Shown here: in pieces, positions 35,841 to 43,978 of the stretch
Layout: each line of letters starts with the position of its first letter
How positions within the stretch are numbered: position 1 is the first letter of the stretch
Assembly (NCBI RefSeq): GCF_001968825.1
Contig: NZ_MIEU01000010.1
Span: forward strand, 496,001 to 560,000
Direction: 5' to 3'
Source of the DNA: Tersicoccus sp. Bi-70
GTDB taxonomy: Bacteria > Actinomycetota > Actinomycetes > Actinomycetales > Micrococcaceae
Length of the DNA stretch: 64,000 bases
Notes under the pieces: generated by a model
What the model was told of the DNA's origin: nothing
The model's input: only the letters and a program-made list of their open reading frames with translations
The model's database searches: none
Position numbers and translations under genes: made by a program

Positions 35841-37000
35841 AGCCGACCACGGCCCGTCGCGTCGTGGTCGCCAGCCGGGTGTTCGTCCCGGACGTCGCCG
35901 CTGCCGCCTTCCGGCTCCGGGCACTCGTGAACGGGCTGGACAGCCGCGGCGCGGACGTGCAGGTGCTCACCACGACGCCGCCGCGCGGGCTGGTCGCGCC
36001 GGCCGTCCCGGCGCGGGTACGTCGCTGGCCGGTGCTGCGGGACGCCGGCGGCAACGTGCGCGGCTACGTGCAGTACCTCAGCTACGACATCCCGGCGTTC
36101 TTCCGGCTCCTGCTCACGGACGCCGACGTCGTCGTCTCCGAGCCGCCGCCCACGACGGGGGCGGTCGTCGCCCTCACCTCGTGGCTGCGGCGCCGGCCGT
36201 ACGTCTACTACGCGGCGGACGTGTGGTCCGAGGCCCTGGCCGCCATGACCGTCCCGACGCCGGTGATCTCGGCGATGCGGGCGGTCGAGGGCCGGGTGCT
36301 GCGGCACGCCGCGGCGGTCATCGCCGTCTCGGACACCGTCGGCGAGCAGGTGCAGGGCTTCGGCGTGCCCGCCGAGCGGATCACCGTGGTGGGCAACGGG
36401 GTCGACACGGACGTCTTCGCCCCGACCGATGCGCCCGCCGACGCCGGGGGGAACCCCTACGTCGTCTACACCGGCACCATGTCCGAGTGGCAGGGAGCGG
36501 ACGTCTTCGTCGAGGCGATGGCGATCGTCGCCCGCCGGCACCCCGACGCCCGGCTGCGGTTCTTCGGGCAGGGCTCCGACGAGGCGCACCTGCGGCAGCT
36601 CGCCGGTCGCCTGTGCCCCGAGAACGTCGTCTTCGGCGGGGTGGTCCCGCCGGCCGAGGCGGCCGCGTGGATCAGCGGGGCGAGCGCCGCGCTGGTGAGC
36701 ATCAAGCCGGACCAGGGCTACGACTTCGCCAAGCCCACCAAGATCTACGCCGCGGCCGCCTGCGGCACGCCGGTGATCTTCGCCGGTAAGGGTGCGGGGG
36801 CTGCCGTGGTCGCGGACAACGAGCTCGGCGACGCCGTCGAGCACACGCCCGAGGCCGTCGCCGCCGCGATCGAGGAGCGGCTCACCGCGGACTCCACCGC
36901 CGTCGAGCGGGAGCACCGGATGGCCTGGGTGCGGGACAACGCGTCCCTCGCCGCGTCCGGTGAGCTCGCTGCCGACACCGTGCTCGCCGTCCTGCGCTGA
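35837..37000 (+). CDS. GT4-family glycosyltransferase
   Basis: This 387-residue GT-B enzyme has an N-terminal acceptor domain (FRLRALVNGLDSRGADVQVLT, PYVYYAADVWSEAL near residue 117). Its C-terminal donor domain opens with VYTGTMSEWQGADVFVEAM near residue 213, includes FFGQGSDEAHLRQL, and ends with VSIKPDQGYDFAKPTKIYAAAACGTPVIF near 284-315. The Lys-Ile-Tyr/Ala-Ala-Ala-Cys-Gly-Thr-Pro region resembles WbuB-like transferases. It is the last gene of the wbp operon, coupled by GTGA, and probably adds the uronic acid or a neighbouring sugar. Donor and acceptor are unknown. Confidence 0.88.
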   Translation: MKPTTARRVVVASRVFVPDVAAAAFRLRALVNGLDSRGADVQVLTTTPPRGLVAPAVPARVRRWPVLRDAGGNVRGYVQYLSYDIPAFFRLLLTDADVVVSEPPPTTGAVVALTSWLRRRPYVYYAADVWSEALAAMTVPTPVISAMRAVEGRVLRHAAAVIAVSDTVGEQVQGFGVPAERITVVGNGVDTDVFAPTDAPADAGGNPYVVYTGTMSEWQGADVFVEAMAIVARRHPDARLRFFGQGSDEAHLRQLAGRLCPENVVFGGVVPPAEAAAWISGASAALVSIKPDQGYDFAKPTKIYAAAACGTPVIFAGKGAGAAVVADNELGDAVEHTPEAVAAAIEERLTADSTAVEREHRMAWVRDNASLAASGELAADTVLAVLR

Positions 37001-37064
37001 CACACGGGTCCCGCGTGCGCCGAGCTCCGGTCGACGCAGCGATCCACACCGAGACCCCGAACGA

Positions 37065-37103
37065 ACGACAGGCCGCCGTCCCTCCCGGGCGGCGGCCTGT
37101 CGT
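37065..37103. terminator. Bidirectional hairpin terminator between the wbp operon and wecB
   Basis: Perfect 14-bp arms (37065-37078 and 37090-37103) with an 11-base loop lie between two convergent genes, 64 bases after one stop and 25 bases beyond the other. Confidence 0.88.
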
Positions 37104-37128
37104 GGTGTCAGGGGTGGTGGCAGCGCCG

Positions 37129-38193
37129 TCAGCGGCTGCCGTGCGCCAGCAGCGCGTCGACGGTGCGCTCGGCGGCGTGGCCGTCGCCGTAGGGCGCGGC
37201 GTCGGTCGGCGCGGGCGCCGGCCGCTCGACGGTCTGCGCGAGAACGTTCAGGTCCGCGCTGACCAGGGCGTTCCAGCCGAGCTCGACCGTCTCGACCCAC
37301 TCGGTCTCCGGGCGGATCGTCGTGCAGGGCACCCGCAGCAGGAAGGCCTCCTTCTGCAGGCCGCCCGAGTCGGTCACCACGCCCGCACTGCGGCGGACGG
37401 CGTCCACGAGGTCCGGGTAGGCCAGCGGCGTCGTTGCGGTGATCGACCCGGCCGAGAGGTCGATGCAGTGCTGGTCGGCCAGCTTCCGCAGCCGGGGGTG
37501 CGCGAGCAGCAGCACCGGCCGACTCAGGCTCGCCAGGTTGTCGACGATCGCGCGGAGCCGGGCGGGGTCGTCCGTGTTGTCCGGGCGGTGGATGGTCGCC
37601 ACGTGGTACTCGCCCTCGACGAGCCCCTCGGGCAGCGGCCGCGGGTCGGCGTCGAGGCGGTCCCGGACGGCGAACAGCACGTCCGTCATCACGTCCCCGA
37701 CGAGCACCGTGCGCTCACCGAGCCCCTCGGAGGTGAGGTGGTCCACCGCGACCTGGGTCGGCGCGAGCAGCAGGTCCGCCGCGTGATCGGTGAGCACCCG
37801 GTTGTGCTCCTCGGGCATCCGCCGGTTGAAGGACCGCAGGCCGGCCTCGAGGTGGGCCACCGGGATGTGGATCTTGACGGCGGCGACAGCAGCGGCGAGC
37901 GTCGAGTTGGTGTCCCCGTAGACGAGCACGATGTCGGGCTGGTGCTTCTCGAACAGGGCCTCGAGGCCGCCGAGCATGGCCCCGGTCTGGGCGCCGTGCT
38001 TGCCGGAGCCGACGGCGAGGTTCTCGTCCGGCTCGGGGATGCCGAGATCCCGGAAGAAGACGTCGCTCATCAGCTCGTCGTAGTGCTGGCCGGTGTGCAC
38101 GATGACGTGCTCGGCCCGGCCCTCCATGGCGCGGGCGATGGGGGCGAGCTTGACGAACTGGGGCCGAGCGCCGACGACGCTGAGGATCTTCAT
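37129..38193 (-). CDS. wecB: UDP-N-acetylhexosamine 2-epimerase (WecB/WbpI type)
   Basis: This 354-residue non-hydrolysing epimerase begins MKILSVVGARPQFVKLAPI, with HTGQHYDELMSDVFF near residue 32, VYGDTNSTLAA near 90 and HLEAGLRSFNRRMPEEHNR near 110. The C-terminal VTDSGGLQKEAF motif is near 275. Such enzymes invert C2 of UDP-GlcNAc; the paralogue WbpI does so on UDP-GlcNAc(3NAc)A. Beside wbpA, wbpD, wbpE and wbpB the WbpI role is attractive, but sequence alone does not separate it from WecB. ATG 38193 with GGAAGGA upstream is preferred over GTG 38211. It is downstream of and co-oriented with the glycosyltransferase gene at 38236. Confidence 0.92.
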   Translation of the reverse strand: MKILSVVGARPQFVKLAPIARAMEGRAEHVIVHTGQHYDELMSDVFFRDLGIPEPDENLAVGSGKHGAQTGAMLGGLEALFEKHQPDIVLVYGDTNSTLAAAVAAVKIHIPVAHLEAGLRSFNRRMPEEHNRVLTDHAADLLLAPTQVAVDHLTSEGLGERTVLVGDVMTDVLFAVRDRLDADPRPLPEGLVEGEYHVATIHRPDNTDDPARLRAIVDNLASLSRPVLLLAHPRLRKLADQHCIDLSAGSITATTPLAYPDLVDAVRRSAGVVTDSGGLQKEAFLLRVPCTTIRPETEWVETVELGWNALVSADLNVLAQTVERPAPAPTDAAPYGDGHAAERTVDALLAHGSR

Positions 38194-38206
38194 GGTTCCT
38201 TCCGGT

Positions 38207-38244
38207 TTCACGCCTGGTACTTCACGCCTGGTACGTCACGCCTG
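38207..38244. repeat. 14-bp tandem repeat carrying duplicated stop codons
   Basis: TTCACGCCTGGTAC occurs at 38207-38220 and 38221-38234, followed by a variant GTCACGCCTG at 38235-38244. The last copy contains the 3' end and TGA of the minus-strand glycosyltransferase, so its final codons and stop have been copied twice into the 42-bp gap before wecB. Confidence 0.9.
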
Positions 38245-39417
38245 CGAGCGGTCGGACGACGCGGGCAGCAGGCGGCGCAGGATGGTCCGCTCCACCCCTT
38301 CCTCACGCTCCGAGGACAGCTCGCGCGCGGCGTCGTCGGCGTGCTGCTTGCACGCCTGGATCTGCTCGCGGGAGAGGCTCTGGACGGCGCGGACGAGACT
38401 CTCCGTGGAGAAGTCCTCGGCCACCGCACCGAGACCGTGCTGCTCGATCAGCTCCGTCGTGACGGGGGAGGGGCCGAACACCACCGCGAGCCGCGCCTGG
38501 ACGAAGTCGAAGAACTTGTTGGGCAGCATGAACCGGTGGTTGACCGTACGGGGCGGCAGGCTGAAGATCCCGACGTCGTACCGGTTCAGGGTACGGGCCA
38601 GGTCCGCGGGGGCGACGGCGTCGTGGAAGGTGATGCGGTCCGAGGCGGAGGCCCGCTCCTTCAGGTCGGTCCAGTACTTCCCGCCGTCGCGCGCCTTCAC
38701 GAGGTAGAGGTCGAGCGTGTACCCCTCGCCGAGAGCGATCGCGGCGTCGATGGCACCCTCGAGGTTGCGTCCCGGGACAGCCCCGCCGCTGTGCACGAGC
38801 CGGATGTCCTGCGCGGGCGCGGACGGGGTGAGCTGCTGGAAGGGGGCGGCGTTGCGCACCACGTCGCACGCGATGCCGAACCGCTCGCGGTACAGCTGGG
38901 CGATCGGCTCGTTGACGGCGGTGACGGCGTCGAGCCGCGGCAGGTACCGGCGGCACACGTCGGTCATGAACGGCTTGATCAGCAGGCGCCACGAGAGGAC
39001 GTGGACGCGTTCCTCGGGGGCCCACTCGTGCAGATCGCCCCACACGGGCACGCTCCCGCGACCGGTGGACGCCTCCAGCTCGGCCGACAGGCGCAGCGCG
39101 AGCGGGACGGCGCGGGCCTCGTTGGCGACGATCAGGTCGAACCGCTTGCCCCGGGCGAGGCGGTAGGCGGCGTCGACGGCCGGGGCGGCCAGTTCGAGGG
39201 AGGCGTAGCGGCGCAGTGCGAGCCGCAGCACGCCGCTCGGGGTCTGCGGCAGGGACGGCAGCGACTCGTCGATCTGCAGGTGCTCGGCCGCCGGGTCCGG
39301 GCGGTCGCCGTAACAGAGGGTGGTCACCTCGCCGAACGCCGCGAGCACTCCCACCTGCCGCAGCACCCGCGAATCGGAGCGGATGTCGGAGAAGGAGAGG
39401 CACAGGATGCGGGGCAT
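38236..39417 (-). CDS. GT-B fold glycosyltransferase
   Basis: This 393-residue protein begins MPRILCLSFSDIRSDSRVLRQV, a pattern seen in GT4-like transferases that act at the membrane surface. The acceptor domain includes FDLIVANEARAVPLALRL near 94-111 and WGDLHEWAPEERV near 124. The donor half has VHSGGAVPGRNLEGAIDAA near 217, YDVGIFSLPP near 290 and NHRFMLPNKFFDFVQARLAVVFGP near 300-325. The C-terminus is charged. It heads a minus-strand pair with wecB and is divergent from another transferase gene at 39501. The only ribosome site candidate (AAGG) is 13 bases from ATG. Sugar specificity is unknown. Confidence 0.82.
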   Translation of the reverse strand: MPRILCLSFSDIRSDSRVLRQVGVLAAFGEVTTLCYGDRPDPAAEHLQIDESLPSLPQTPSGVLRLALRRYASLELAAPAVDAAYRLARGKRFDLIVANEARAVPLALRLSAELEASTGRGSVPVWGDLHEWAPEERVHVLSWRLLIKPFMTDVCRRYLPRLDAVTAVNEPIAQLYRERFGIACDVVRNAAPFQQLTPSAPAQDIRLVHSGGAVPGRNLEGAIDAAIALGEGYTLDLYLVKARDGGKYWTDLKERASASDRITFHDAVAPADLARTLNRYDVGIFSLPPRTVNHRFMLPNKFFDFVQARLAVVFGPSPVTTELIEQHGLGAVAEDFSTESLVRAVQSLSREQIQACKQHADDAARELSSEREEGVERTILRRLLPASSDRSQA

Positions 39418-39465
39418 GGGCCGGGAGGGCCTTTCGCGTCGACGGAGGGGAGGCGGAGCACGCCA

Positions 39466-39471
39466 AGTGTA
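39466..39471 (-). promoter_or_regulatory. Candidate -10 element for the glycosyltransferase-wecB operon
   Basis: TACACT reads on the minus strand from 39471 to 39466 and predicts initiation near 39459, about 42 bases upstream of ATG 39417. Confidence 0.45.
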
Positions 39472-39486
39472 CCCAGCGGGGGCCGG

Positions 39487-39492
39487 TAGGCT
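39487..39492 (+). promoter_or_regulatory. -10 element giving a near-leaderless transcript
   Basis: TAGGCT ends eight bases before ATG 39501, and no ribosome site is present between. Initiation is expected within two bases of the start codon. Confidence 0.5.
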
Positions 39493-39500
39493 CGTCTCCC

Positions 39501-40667
39501 ATGCGGATCGCCCTGACCAAGAGCACGCTGCTGGTGCCCCCGACGTACTTCGCCGTGGCGCACGCCGAGCGGATGCGCGACGCGTACGACTGGCGGATGT
39601 TCACCCTCGCCGCCGAGGTCACCGATCCGGGCATGCACGTGCCCGTCACGGAGCTCGTCCCCTTCCACGATCGCCCATTCGCCCAGCGGGAGCGGCTGAT
39701 CCCGCTGTTCATGCCGGCCATGGTGCGCGCGGTCGTCGCGTGGCAGCCCGACGTCGTGCACCAGCACTTCGCCACGTGGTCGGCTCCCGCGGTGCGCGCG
39801 GCCCGCCGGCTCGACGTCCCGCTCGTCACCACCCTGCACGGCGCCGACGTGTTCGCCCGGCTCGGCACCGCGACGAGCGCGATGGCGCGGTGGCACGACC
39901 GCAACGTCGACCTCGTGGCCCGCGCCGGCACGCGGACGCTCGCGGTCAGCCGGTACCTCGCCGACAACGCGGTGCGCGCCGGCTTCGACCCGGCACGGCT
40001 GCAGATCCACTACCAGGGCGTGGACACCGACCTCTTCACCCCGGCACCGGACCGGGCCGAGAACGAGCGCCCGATCGTTCTCTTCACGGGGGCACTGAAC
40101 GAGCAGAAGGGCATCCGCGACGCGGTGGCCGCGTCCATCCGGGTGGCGCGGGACCACGCGCACGACTTCGTCGTCGTCGGGCAGGGACCCCTGCGGGCCG
40201 AGCTGGAGCGGGTCGCGGCCGAGCACCCGCACATCCGGCTGACCGGCCCGACCGACCGCGCCGGGGTGCGGGCATGGATGCAGCGCGCCGACGTGCAGGT
40301 GGTACCGAGCCGGACCATCGACGGGCGCGGCGAGTCCGCCGGGCTGGTCGGGCTCGAGGCGCAGGCGTGCGGCACGCCGGTGGTAGCGACCCGGTGCGGC
40401 GGTGTTCCCGAGATGGTCGATCCGCAGGGCGGTCAGCTGGTGGACGAGGGCGCCGTGGACCAGATCGCGGACGCGATCACCCGGGTCCTGATCGACCCGG
40501 CGGGCGACCGGGACGAGCGGCGCCGCAGCGCCGTCGACTTCGTCCGCCGCGAGCGAAGCCTCGCCCACAGCTGCGAGGAACTGGGGCAGATCTACCGGGA
40601 GGTCACGGCTGCGCCGGCGTGGAGTCCGGCACGGGGGTCCCGGCCCGCGCCGACCGCAGGCGCTTGA
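39501..40667 (+). CDS. GT4-family glycosyltransferase
   Basis: This 388-residue GT-B enzyme contains HQHFATWSAPAVRAAR near residue 90, TLHGADVFARLG near 113, and the donor-side VLFTGALNEQKGIRDAVAA near 193. The UDP-sugar-binding E-x7-E region reads GESAGLVGLEAQACGTPVVAT near 277-297. Upstream in-frame codons exist, but ATG 39501 lies directly after a -10 element and begins the first beta strand MRIALTKSTLL, so a leaderless start is preferred. Its last 65 bp overlap the convergent Wzx-like gene. It probably adds one sugar of the repeating unit; donor unknown. Confidence 0.87.
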   Translation: MRIALTKSTLLVPPTYFAVAHAERMRDAYDWRMFTLAAEVTDPGMHVPVTELVPFHDRPFAQRERLIPLFMPAMVRAVVAWQPDVVHQHFATWSAPAVRAARRLDVPLVTTLHGADVFARLGTATSAMARWHDRNVDLVARAGTRTLAVSRYLADNAVRAGFDPARLQIHYQGVDTDLFTPAPDRAENERPIVLFTGALNEQKGIRDAVAASIRVARDHAHDFVVVGQGPLRAELERVAAEHPHIRLTGPTDRAGVRAWMQRADVQVVPSRTIDGRGESAGLVGLEAQACGTPVVATRCGGVPEMVDPQGGQLVDEGAVDQIADAITRVLIDPAGDRDERRRSAVDFVRRERSLAHSCEELGQIYREVTAAPAWSPARGSRPAPTAGA

Positions 40668-42081
40668 TGTCCCGGACGTTGATCAGCGCCCACACGAGGA
40701 CGAAGACCACAGCCAGCACGACTCCGGTCCACAGCGGCGGCCGGATGGCGGTCGACCAGAGGACGCCGCCGACGATGAGGGCGACGCCCGCCACGAGGCG
40801 GAGCATCATCCCCGCCCACCGCTGACGGTCCTGCCGCCAGCTGACCACGAGGGGGCCGATGGAGGTGAGCGTGGACGCGGTCAGGTAGCCGACCGCCACC
40901 CCGATGACGCCGAGCCCGGGGCCGAGCACCACCCAGAGGATGATCGCGAGCACGAGCCCGCCGGCGGCGACGAAGGAGATGAAGCGGACACCCCGGACAC
41001 CGGTGGCGTTGAGCCGGTTCACGGCGCCCACGGGCAGGGTCGTGAACATGACGGCCAGCAGCAGGACGGGCAGGATGTCCTCGGCGCCGGCGAAGCGCTC
41101 GCCGTAGAGCACGTGCACGACGAGGGGACTGGCCAGGGCAAGGGCCCCGAAGACCGCGAGCATCGACACTGAGAGGCCGCGCGTGACGAGGTCGGTCTGG
41201 CGGCGCAGGGACGCGGTGTCCTGGCGGCCGCCCGCTTCCGCCATCGACGGGAAGAGCACCTGGCTACCGGTGCGCGCCAGCATGGTCGCGGGGGTGGCGA
41301 GGCTCAGGGCGGCGGCGTAGAGTCCCGCATCCTGGGGAGAGCCTGCCAGCTGGGCGCTCACCATGGACAGCTGCAGCAGACCCGTGCTGGAGAGCGTGCC
41401 GAGTACGCCGTACCCGACGAAGCGGCGCATCGACGGAAGCAGGGCGGGATCGACCGGGGTGCTCGACGGCGCCGGCCAGCAGATCACGGCGTAGGCACCG
41501 TAGCCGAGCGCCAGCGGCAGCAACAGGATCGGCTCGGCGTGGAGCAGCAGCACGACGGCGAGCATGACGAGGGCGGCGACGGAGCCGGCGACGTCCCAGA
41601 CGGCGGCCCGCGCGATCTGGCCGGCCCCGTACTGCACGCCGCGGGCGAAGGACCAGCCCGCGTACCCGAGCAACAGGATGCCGGCGCAGATCGCCGTGCT
41701 CAGGTCCAGGTGGAGCACGACGACGGCGCCGAGCACCGTGGCCACGGCGAGCAGCAGCGACGTCGCGATCATGCGCCGGCCCAGGTGGTTGGCCACGGCC
41801 TGGGCCTGGTCGAGGCGACCTTCGCCGCGCAACTGGGCCACGAACCGGGTGGCGGCCTGGCCGGCCGACGTCGGCCACAGCAGGCTCAGGAACAGGGCGA
41901 GCGAGAGGGCCGAGTTGACGCTCGCGAGCGTGGCCGCGCCGAGCACACGACCGATCAGCACGCTGTAGAGGAACCGGGTCAGACCCTGGGAGAGGCTGCC
42001 CATCAGCCCGAACGCCCAGCGCGACGCCATGCTGCGGGCGCTGGACTGGGACACGTCGGTACGACGGAACAGCGAGGGCAT
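40603..42081 (-). CDS. Wzx-like polysaccharide flippase (MOP superfamily)
   Basis: This 492-residue membrane protein has an N-terminal SMASRWAFGLMGSLSQGLTR helix and roughly 12-14 hydrophobic segments, in the pattern of the polysaccharide_synt family. A cytoplasmic loop RTGSQVLFPSMAEAGGRQD near residue 270 and LYGERFAGAEDILPVLLLAVMF near 325 are typical of Wzx/O-antigen flippases. It would move undecaprenyl-linked repeat units across the membrane. ATG 42081 lies six bases after a TACGAT -10 element with no ribosome site, so a leaderless message is likely. It coexists with the ABC exporter at 29980-31638, so two export routes are encoded. Confidence 0.85.
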   Translation of the reverse strand: MPSLFRRTDVSQSSARSMASRWAFGLMGSLSQGLTRFLYSVLIGRVLGAATLASVNSALSLALFLSLLWPTSAGQAATRFVAQLRGEGRLDQAQAVANHLGRRMIATSLLLAVATVLGAVVVLHLDLSTAICAGILLLGYAGWSFARGVQYGAGQIARAAVWDVAGSVAALVMLAVVLLLHAEPILLLPLALGYGAYAVICWPAPSSTPVDPALLPSMRRFVGYGVLGTLSSTGLLQLSMVSAQLAGSPQDAGLYAAALSLATPATMLARTGSQVLFPSMAEAGGRQDTASLRRQTDLVTRGLSVSMLAVFGALALASPLVVHVLYGERFAGAEDILPVLLLAVMFTTLPVGAVNRLNATGVRGVRFISFVAAGGLVLAIILWVVLGPGLGVIGVAVGYLTASTLTSIGPLVVSWRQDRQRWAGMMLRLVAGVALIVGGVLWSTAIRPPLWTGVVLAVVFVLVWALINVRDIKRLRSARAGTPVPDSTPAQP

Positions 42082-42087
42082 CCGCTC

Positions 42088-42093
42088 ATCGTA
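42088..42093 (-). promoter_or_regulatory. -10 element for a leaderless wzx-like transcript
   Basis: TACGAT on the minus strand (42093-42088) is followed by six bases and then ATG 42081, placing +1 on the A of the start codon. Confidence 0.6.
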
Positions 42094-42102
42094 CTGCGGT
42101 CG

Positions 42103-42108
42103 TAGAAT
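42103..42108 (+). promoter_or_regulatory. -10 element for a leaderless GT2 transcript
   Basis: TAGAAT is followed by six bases and then GTG 42115, placing +1 on the G of the start codon. It lies back-to-back with the wzx -10; their inner edges are nine bases apart. Confidence 0.6.
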
Positions 42109-42114
42109 GCGCAG

Positions 42115-43263
42115 GTGCCATTCGAGCGTCACTCCGACACCGGCCGGTGCGCCGAGAAGTCTGCTGAGGACGCTGCCGACGATGCGGCCTCGACGCCCCT
42201 GGTCGACGTCGTCATCGCGGTCCACGACGTCAATCGGCCCGTCGCCCGGGCCATCGCCTCGTGCGCCTCGACCCTGGTGCCCGGGGCGGTGCGCGTCACG
42301 GTCGTGTGTCACGACATCAGTGCCCGTGAGGTGGAGGCGGCCACGGGTATGAGCCCGTCCCCGGCACTGCGCTTCCTCGAGTACCGGGACGGCGTGCGCT
42401 CGCCTGCGGGCCCGAAGAACCATGGCCTGGACGCCGTCGAGGCCACCTTCACGGCGGTGCTCGACTCGGACGACTACCTCGAGCCGGGGGCCATCGACCA
42501 CTGGTACCGGCTGCTGACCGAGCGCTCCGCGGACGTCGTCGTCGCTCCCGTACGGCACCAGAACGGCGGCCTGCTGCCGACGCCGTGGTCCCGGTTCGGC
42601 CGTCGTCACGGCCTGGATCCGGTCAAGGACGGGCTCGCCTACGCGACCGCGCCGCGCGGGATGTGGCGCACCGCGACGGCGCGCGCCGCCGGGTTCCGGT
42701 ACACCGAGGGCCTGCGGACGGGGGAGGACCTCGAACCGGGCCTGCGCCTCGCGTTCTCCGGCGCGAGCACCGAGTTCCCCGCCCGGGGCCCGAAGTACGT
42801 CCTGTGCGACGACGCGGAGGTCCGCGTCACCCACGACGTCATGCCCCTGGCCGAGGAGTTCCTCGCCCCCGAACGGCTGGACCCGGCGTGGCTGGCGTCG
42901 ATCGGGGAACCGGCGCGCCGGGCGATCGCGACGAAACTCACGCGCACCAATCTGCTCGGCGCGATCCGGCGGCGGGGTCCGTCGGGGGCCTGGCCCGACG
43001 AGGACCTGGACGCGGTGCAGACCTTCGCCCGCCGGCTGCACGAGGTGCACCCCTCCGTCGAGCACGGCCTTCCCGCGGCTGATCAGGCGCTCTTCGTCGC
43101 CGCGTGCTCCGCGTCCACGGACCGGGACGCCTTCCTGGCGGCCGTGGCGGCGCGCCACGGGGCCGGTCCGGTCGGCCGTCACCTCACGGCCAACCCCCTG
43201 CGCAGTCTCGGCCGGGAGAGCGCCCTGCGGCACGGCGTGCGGCTCGTCCTCGACCGTCGCTGA
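42115..43263 (+). CDS. GT2-family glycosyltransferase
   Basis: This 382-residue protein has an acidic N-terminal tail of about 28 residues and then a GT-A domain. VDVVIAVHDVNRPVARAIASC opens the first strand near residue 30, NHGLDAVEATFTAVLDSDDYLEPGA near 102-126 contains the SDD metal-binding motif, and GLRTGEDLEPGLRL near 200 holds the acidic catalytic-base region. The C-terminal 140 residues are helical. The start is GTG 42115, which coincides with the expected transcription start and has no ribosome site. Its donor sugar is unknown; position beside the Wzx gene links it to repeat-unit assembly. Confidence 0.82.
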   Translation: MPFERHSDTGRCAEKSAEDAADDAASTPLVDVVIAVHDVNRPVARAIASCASTLVPGAVRVTVVCHDISAREVEAATGMSPSPALRFLEYRDGVRSPAGPKNHGLDAVEATFTAVLDSDDYLEPGAIDHWYRLLTERSADVVVAPVRHQNGGLLPTPWSRFGRRHGLDPVKDGLAYATAPRGMWRTATARAAGFRYTEGLRTGEDLEPGLRLAFSGASTEFPARGPKYVLCDDAEVRVTHDVMPLAEEFLAPERLDPAWLASIGEPARRAIATKLTRTNLLGAIRRRGPSGAWPDEDLDAVQTFARRLHEVHPSVEHGLPAADQALFVAACSASTDRDAFLAAVAARHGAGPVGRHLTANPLRSLGRESALRHGVRLVLDRR

Positions 43264-43275
43264 CCTCCCCTGTGG

Positions 43276-43281
43276 GATACT
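43276..43281 (+). promoter_or_regulatory. -10-like element before the DPM-type gene
   Basis: GATACT ends six bases before GTG 43288, so +1 would be the start codon. No ribosome site is present in the 24-bp gap after the preceding gene. Confidence 0.45.
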
Positions 43282-43287
43282 TGGGCC

Positions 43288-43953
43288 GTGAGCCGGACCT
43301 GGATCGTCATCCCCATGTACAACGAGGAATCGGTGGTCGGCAGGGTCATCGAGGGACTGCACGAGCAGTTCCCGTACGTCGTCTGCGTCGACGACGGCAG
43401 TTCTGACGACTCGGTGCGCGTGGCCCGCACGGCCGGCGCCGTCGTCGTCAAGCACCCGGTCAACCTCGGCCAGGGCGCCGCCCTGCAGACCGGCATCACC
43501 TACGCCACCCAGGACCCCGAGCTGGACTGCGTGATCACGTTCGACGCCGACGGCCAGCACCGCGTGCAGGACGCCCTGCGGATGGCCGAGCGGATCCACA
43601 GCGGCGAGGTCGACGTCGTCCTCGGCTCGCGCTTCCTCGACAAGCGCACCAAGCTCTCCACGGCCAAGCGGATCGTGCTGCGCACCGCCGCGATCCAGTC
43701 GCGGATGAGCACGGGCATGGACCTGACCGACGCCCACAACGGGCTGCGGGCGTTCGGCCCGGCAGCGGCCCGCCGGCTCGACCTGCAGCAGAACCGGATG
43801 GCGCACGCCTCCGAGCTCATCCACCAGGTGGCCGCCATGAACGTGCGCTGGGAGGAGCAGCCGGTGGAGATCGTCTACACCGACTACTCCAAGGCCAAGG
43901 GGCAGTCCCTGCTCAACTCGGTCAACATCCTGGCCGACCTCTTCTTCCGCTGA
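43288..43953 (+). CDS. Dolichol-phosphate-mannose-synthase-like GT2 glycosyltransferase
   Basis: This 221-residue GT2 enzyme contains IVIPMYNEESVVGRVI near residue 5, VCVDDGSSDDSVRVA near 33, the DxD-type metal site ITFDADGQHR near 82-91, and VLGSRFLDKRT near 110. The size and motifs are those of polyprenyl-phosphate hexose synthases or related inner-leaflet transferases without membrane helices. It begins with GTG directly at a predicted transcription start. The small DUF2304 membrane protein follows after 25 bp; such pairs are common, the small protein probably anchoring or supporting the transferase (inference). Confidence 0.87.
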   Translation: MSRTWIVIPMYNEESVVGRVIEGLHEQFPYVVCVDDGSSDDSVRVARTAGAVVVKHPVNLGQGAALQTGITYATQDPELDCVITFDADGQHRVQDALRMAERIHSGEVDVVLGSRFLDKRTKLSTAKRIVLRTAAIQSRMSTGMDLTDAHNGLRAFGPAAARRLDLQQNRMAHASELIHQVAAMNVRWEEQPVEIVYTDYSKAKGQSLLNSVNILADLFFR

Positions 43954-43978
43954 CCGGCGACTTCATCTAGGTGACAAC

